DNA of 64,000 nucleotides. It comes from Moheibacter stercoris. Its GTDB lineage: Bacteria; Bacteroidota; Bacteroidia; Flavobacteriales; Weeksellaceae. The notes beneath the pieces are model-generated. The model searched no databases. It saw nothing but the letters and a program-made list of their open reading frames with translations, and was not told the DNA's origin. Location of the stretch: the NCBI RefSeq assembly GCF_040545805.1, contig NZ_JBEPMO010000008.1, forward strand, positions 1 through 64,000, read 5' to 3'. A program made the translations under genes and the position numbers. How positions within the stretch are numbered: the first letter of the stretch is position 1; each line of letters opens with the position of its first letter. Positions 61,586 to 64,000 of the stretch are shown here, piece by piece.

Positions 61586-62119
61586 TTGAAACTATTTCAG
61601 ATCCATACAGAAAAGCAATTGATTTCGCAATGTCTAAAAGGCAATACCAATGCCCAAATGACTTTGTACAAAAAATATGCGGCTGCTATGTACAACGTAA
61701 GTAGAAATATAATCAAGGATGATATGCGCGCTGAAGAAGCCATGCAAGATGCGTTTCTTTCAGCTTTTGACAAATTAGATGAATTTAAAGGAGAGGTAAC
61801 CTTTGGTGCTTGGTTGAAAAAAATTGTCATCAATAAATCTCTAGATTATCTAAAAAAGGACAAAATGTATGAGAAAATGGCTTCAACAGATGACTTATCC
61901 ATCATAGAAGAATTAGAAGAATTTGATATCACCGAGCAAATCGAAGCAATCAAAAAAGCAATGGATTTACTTCCAGAAAATTATCGAGTTATTTTCTCTT
62001 TGTACTATTTAGAAGGATATGATTACGAAGAAATTTCTGAGATTTTAGAAATGAGTAATACCAATTCAAGAGTGATGCTAAATCGTGCTAAAAATAAACT
62101 AATTACATTATTAAATTAA
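61586..62119 (+). CDS. ECF-family RNA polymerase sigma factor (second operon)
   Basis: A 177-residue group IV sigma factor. Region 2: YKKYAAAMYNVSRNIIKDDMRAEEAMQDAFLSAFDKLDEFKGEVTFGAWLKKIVINKSLDYL (about 28-90). Region 4: LLPENYRVIFSLYYLEGYDYEEISEILEMSNTNSRVMLNRAKNKL (about 130-174). It starts at TTG 61586, just after a CGAATAATTCG palindrome at 61572-61582. The next gene begins eight bases later, and the following genes overlap it and each other, so this is a self-contained sigma operon. Confidence 0.94.
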   Translation: MKLFQIHTEKQLISQCLKGNTNAQMTLYKKYAAAMYNVSRNIIKDDMRAEEAMQDAFLSAFDKLDEFKGEVTFGAWLKKIVINKSLDYLKKDKMYEKMASTDDLSIIEELEEFDITEQIEAIKKAMDLLPENYRVIFSLYYLEGYDYEEISEILEMSNTNSRVMLNRAKNKLITLLN

Positions 62120-62126
62120 AGGAATA

Positions 62127-62687
62127 ATGGAAGATAAATGGAAAGATATAATTGGACAAAATAAGGAAAAATTCCAACAAGAATTTACCTTACCAAATGG
62201 TCATGAGGATCGCTTTATGTCCAAATTAAAGGAACAAAATAAACAACAACAAAAAGTTCAAATTAATTATTGGAAAGTTGCAGCCATATTTATTCCGATT
62301 GCGATGTTGGCAACGTATTTCTTTTTAGAATTCAGTCCAACAACAAACGAAACTTTAGAAAATGATAGAATTTTGGCTGCTTATTCGCCCGATTTAAATG
62401 AAGCTGAAAATCATTTCTCATACATCGTTCAGCAGAAAATTGAAGAAGTAAAAGCACTTGAAACTCCCGATAATAGACTGTTTATTGATCATTCCATGAC
62501 CAGTTTAAACGAATTACAAAAAGATTATAATCGATTATTAATAGACCTAAAAGAAAGCGGTGGAAACGCTCAAGTCGTACGTTCCATTCTTCAAAATTTA
62601 CAATTCCAAGTGGAATTATTGGAAAACGTCTTAACTCAAATTGAAAGCATTCAAAATTTAAAAACAAAACAAAATGAAACTATATAA
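62127..62687 (+). CDS. Single-pass membrane protein, likely anti-sigma partner
   Basis: A 186-residue protein. The N-terminal 45 residues (DIIGQNKEKFQQEFTLPNGHEDRFMSKLKEQNK) face the cytoplasm. One helix follows (about 49-67, VAAIFIPIAMLATYFFLEF), then a helical, coiled-coil-like periplasmic part (about 85-180) with regular Leu/Ile spacing (ELQKDYNRLLIDL, VRSILQNLQFQVELLENVLTQIESI). Position and topology fit an anti-sigma factor, but no ZAS or FecR domain is visible. It overlaps the next gene by 14 bases. Confidence 0.7.
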   Translation: MEDKWKDIIGQNKEKFQQEFTLPNGHEDRFMSKLKEQNKQQQKVQINYWKVAAIFIPIAMLATYFFLEFSPTTNETLENDRILAAYSPDLNEAENHFSYIVQQKIEEVKALETPDNRLFIDHSMTSLNELQKDYNRLLIDLKESGGNAQVVRSILQNLQFQVELLENVLTQIESIQNLKTKQNETI

Positions 62688-63708
62688 CTTTCTCTGGATT
62701 ATCCTTTTTGGAATTCAATTTGCTTGGGGAGCCAAGCCCGAAATCATTGAATCAAAAGTCATCAAACGTAGTTTTGAAGTGAACTCAACAGCTGATGTTA
62801 AAATTAACAATCGATACGGAAACGTAAACATCAGTAGCTGGAATCAAAACAAAGTTGATTTTCATATCGAAATTCAAGTTGACGGCAAAGATGCTCAAAG
62901 GGTGAAAGATCGTTTGGATGCCATTAAAATCAATTTTTCATCTAACCAGAATTTAGTTGCCGCTGAAACCCTTATCGAGAATATCAAAAATCAGAACAAT
63001 GTGAATATTTCCATTCATTATTTCGTAAAACTTCCGAAAACCAATAACGTTTACATCCAAAACCAATATGGAAATATTGATATTGATAATCTTAAAGGTT
63101 CTACCAATATATCCCTGAAATACGGAAACTTCACTGCAGGTCAATTGCAAAATGCCATCAACTTATTGGATTTTGATTATGTAACCAAGGCTAGTATCGA
63201 TTTTGTTCAATCTGCATCCATCAATCTGGCTTATAGTAAAATAACGATTTCAAAATCTGAACTTATAAATACAAACGCTCGTTATTCTGATATTTCTTTA
63301 GGCGAAGTTCATGATTTGATTAACAACATTAGCTATGGAAATTTGTCCATCCAAAATGCCAATGCTGTCACCAATGCGTCAAGTTATAGCAATATTAAAA
63401 TTGAAAACTTAAGCAATTCATTTGTCTTTTCAGGGAAATATGGTTCAATCTCCATAGCTCATGTCAAAAAAGGATTCAATAAAGTTTCCATCGGGTCAAA
63501 TTACATTTCGGTCACTTTGGGAATTGACAAAGATGCTGGATATAAATTGGAAGGCAATTTTAAATATGGAAGTTTATCCTTTCCTCAAAATGTCAAAATG
63601 TCCAAAGAAATTCAAAAAGGTTCCTCTGCCTCCTATGAAGGTTCTGCAGGAAATGGTTCAGGTGACATCTTATTGAACATGACCTATGGAAATGCGAAAA
63701 TCAAATAA
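62674..63708 (+). CDS. Secreted predicted beta-solenoid protein (DUF4097-like)
   Basis: A 344-residue protein with a signal peptide (MKLYNFLWIILFGIQFAWGA). After a start with NNRYGNVNISSWN and DFHIEIQVDGKD, the body is a series of short units: a Tyr followed by G/S-N/S/D/K and alternating hydrophobics. The Tyr residues lie at about 132, 150, 169, 187, 204, 221, 238, 256, 277 and 298. Most spacings are 17-19 residues (QYGNIDIDNL, KYGNFTAGQL, RYSDISLGEV, SYGNLSIQNAN, SYSNIKIENL, KYGSISIAHV). This periodicity points to a beta-solenoid. DUF4097-type adhesin-like proteins share this style. No enzyme site was found. It is co-transcribed with the sigma factor upstream and the GIN-domain gene downstream. 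Confidence 0.75.
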   Translation: MKLYNFLWIILFGIQFAWGAKPEIIESKVIKRSFEVNSTADVKINNRYGNVNISSWNQNKVDFHIEIQVDGKDAQRVKDRLDAIKINFSSNQNLVAAETLIENIKNQNNVNISIHYFVKLPKTNNVYIQNQYGNIDIDNLKGSTNISLKYGNFTAGQLQNAINLLDFDYVTKASIDFVQSASINLAYSKITISKSELINTNARYSDISLGEVHDLINNISYGNLSIQNANAVTNASSYSNIKIENLSNSFVFSGKYGSISIAHVKKGFNKVSIGSNYISVTLGIDKDAGYKLEGNFKYGSLSFPQNVKMSKEIQKGSSASYEGSAGNGSGDILLNMTYGNAKIK

Positions 63709-63731
63709 GTAAACTATAAAAAAAATATACG

Positions 63732-64000
63732 ATGAAATCACTATTTTTAACAATCTTAGCCAGTTTGTCCATCATTTCTTGCGGACAAGAAACCATCAAA
63801 GGAAACGGAAAATTAACGAACATAACCAAACAAGTTAGTGCAAATTTTGATGGAATTGGATCCTCTGGATCCTTCGACATTGAAATCCAAAATGCGCCTC
63901 AAGATGGAAAAATCCAATTAGAAGGTGAATCCAATATCTTGGAAAAAATTGTGGTGGAAGTAGAAAATGGAAAATTGAAAATTGAATTCAAAAGAGGATA
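63732..64000 (+). CDS. GIN-domain (DUF2807) lipoprotein, N-terminal part only
   Basis: About 89 codons are visible before the window ends. The lipoprotein signal MKSLFLTILASLSIISC is followed by GNGKLTNITKQVSANFDGIGSSGSFDIEIQ and VENGKLKIEFKRG. The phi-x-G-x-G-S-F-D-I-E-I pattern is the start of the head GIN domain, a putative auto-transporter-like adhesin domain. It begins 23 bases after the beta-solenoid gene, so it belongs to the second sigma operon. Confidence 0.85.
   Translation, partial: MKSLFLTILASLSIISCGQETIKGNGKLTNITKQVSANFDGIGSSGSFDIEIQNAPQDGKIQLEGESNILEKIVVEVENGKLKIEFKRG

Overview
The window is a gene-dense, AT-rich bacterial chromosome segment, most likely from the Flavobacteriales (family Flavobacteriaceae or Weeksellaceae). 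The evidence is: several genes preceded by the Bacteroidetes promoter form TTG-N17-19-TAnnTTTG rather than Shine-Dalgarno sequences; type IX secretion (T9SS) cargo with type A and type B C-terminal sorting domains; an ExbB-ExbD-ExbD-TonB operon of Bacteroidetes type; and GSCFA, DUF4625 and GIN-domain proteins. No plasmid or phage replication genes were seen. The only mobile element is the edge of an IS3-like sequence at the left end.

Layout. 1-95: end of an insertion sequence. 142-11149: mostly housekeeping genes (S9D peptidase, prenyl synthase-GSCFA-TatD operon, a secreted propeller-like protein, Hsp20, EamA exporter, RimO, sodium:alanine symporter). 11150-12675: a degraded patch with an acyl-carrier-like gene of unusual (circularly permuted-looking) architecture, a secreted-protein gene broken by one stop codon, and short repeats. 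12676-16074: fused isobutyryl-CoA mutase IcmF. 16075-16719: repeat-rich spacer with two 93-base direct repeats. 16720-20166: beta-mannosidase and a RES/Xre toxin-antitoxin pair. 20268-31186: secreted subtilase, RlmN/QueA RNA modification genes, a TlpA-like lipoprotein, release factor 3, M1 peptidase and small membrane/thiol proteins. 31223-39294: an RlmL-like methyltransferase and two very large tandem T9SS type B proteins. 39377-45196: ZIP transporter, DsbD, TilS, FKBP-like lipoprotein, S4-domain protein, shikimate kinase. 45347-45543: two identical tRNA-Lys genes. 45674-48651: TonB energising operon. 48921-53446: cobalamin adenosyltransferase, thiamine pyrophosphokinase, HAD phosphatase, NamZ-like muramidase, FtsX-like permease. 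53569-58094: probable five-gene operon of ECF sigma factor, membrane partner, His-rich protein, TonB-dependent receptor (interrupted by an in-frame TGA) and His-rich DUF4625 lipoprotein, probably for metal uptake. 58192-61408: N-acetylglucosamine-kinase-like protein, formyltransferase-like protein and an EreA/ChaN-like lipoprotein. 61586-64000: a second ECF sigma operon with a membrane anchor protein, a predicted beta-solenoid protein and a GIN-domain lipoprotein cut by the window edge.

How the genes fit together. The TonB operon would energise the metal receptor. The PduO-type adenosyltransferase makes the cofactor that IcmF needs. DsbD and the TlpA- and DCC-type thiol proteins serve the envelope. 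The two ECF operons look like envelope or metal regulons with their targets encoded in cis. The most interesting items are the permuted-looking acyl carrier protein, the two ECF operons (one with an 18-residue-period solenoid), the two genes broken by single stop codons, the tandem T9SS adhesin-like pair, and a candidate structured RNA before the first sigma gene.
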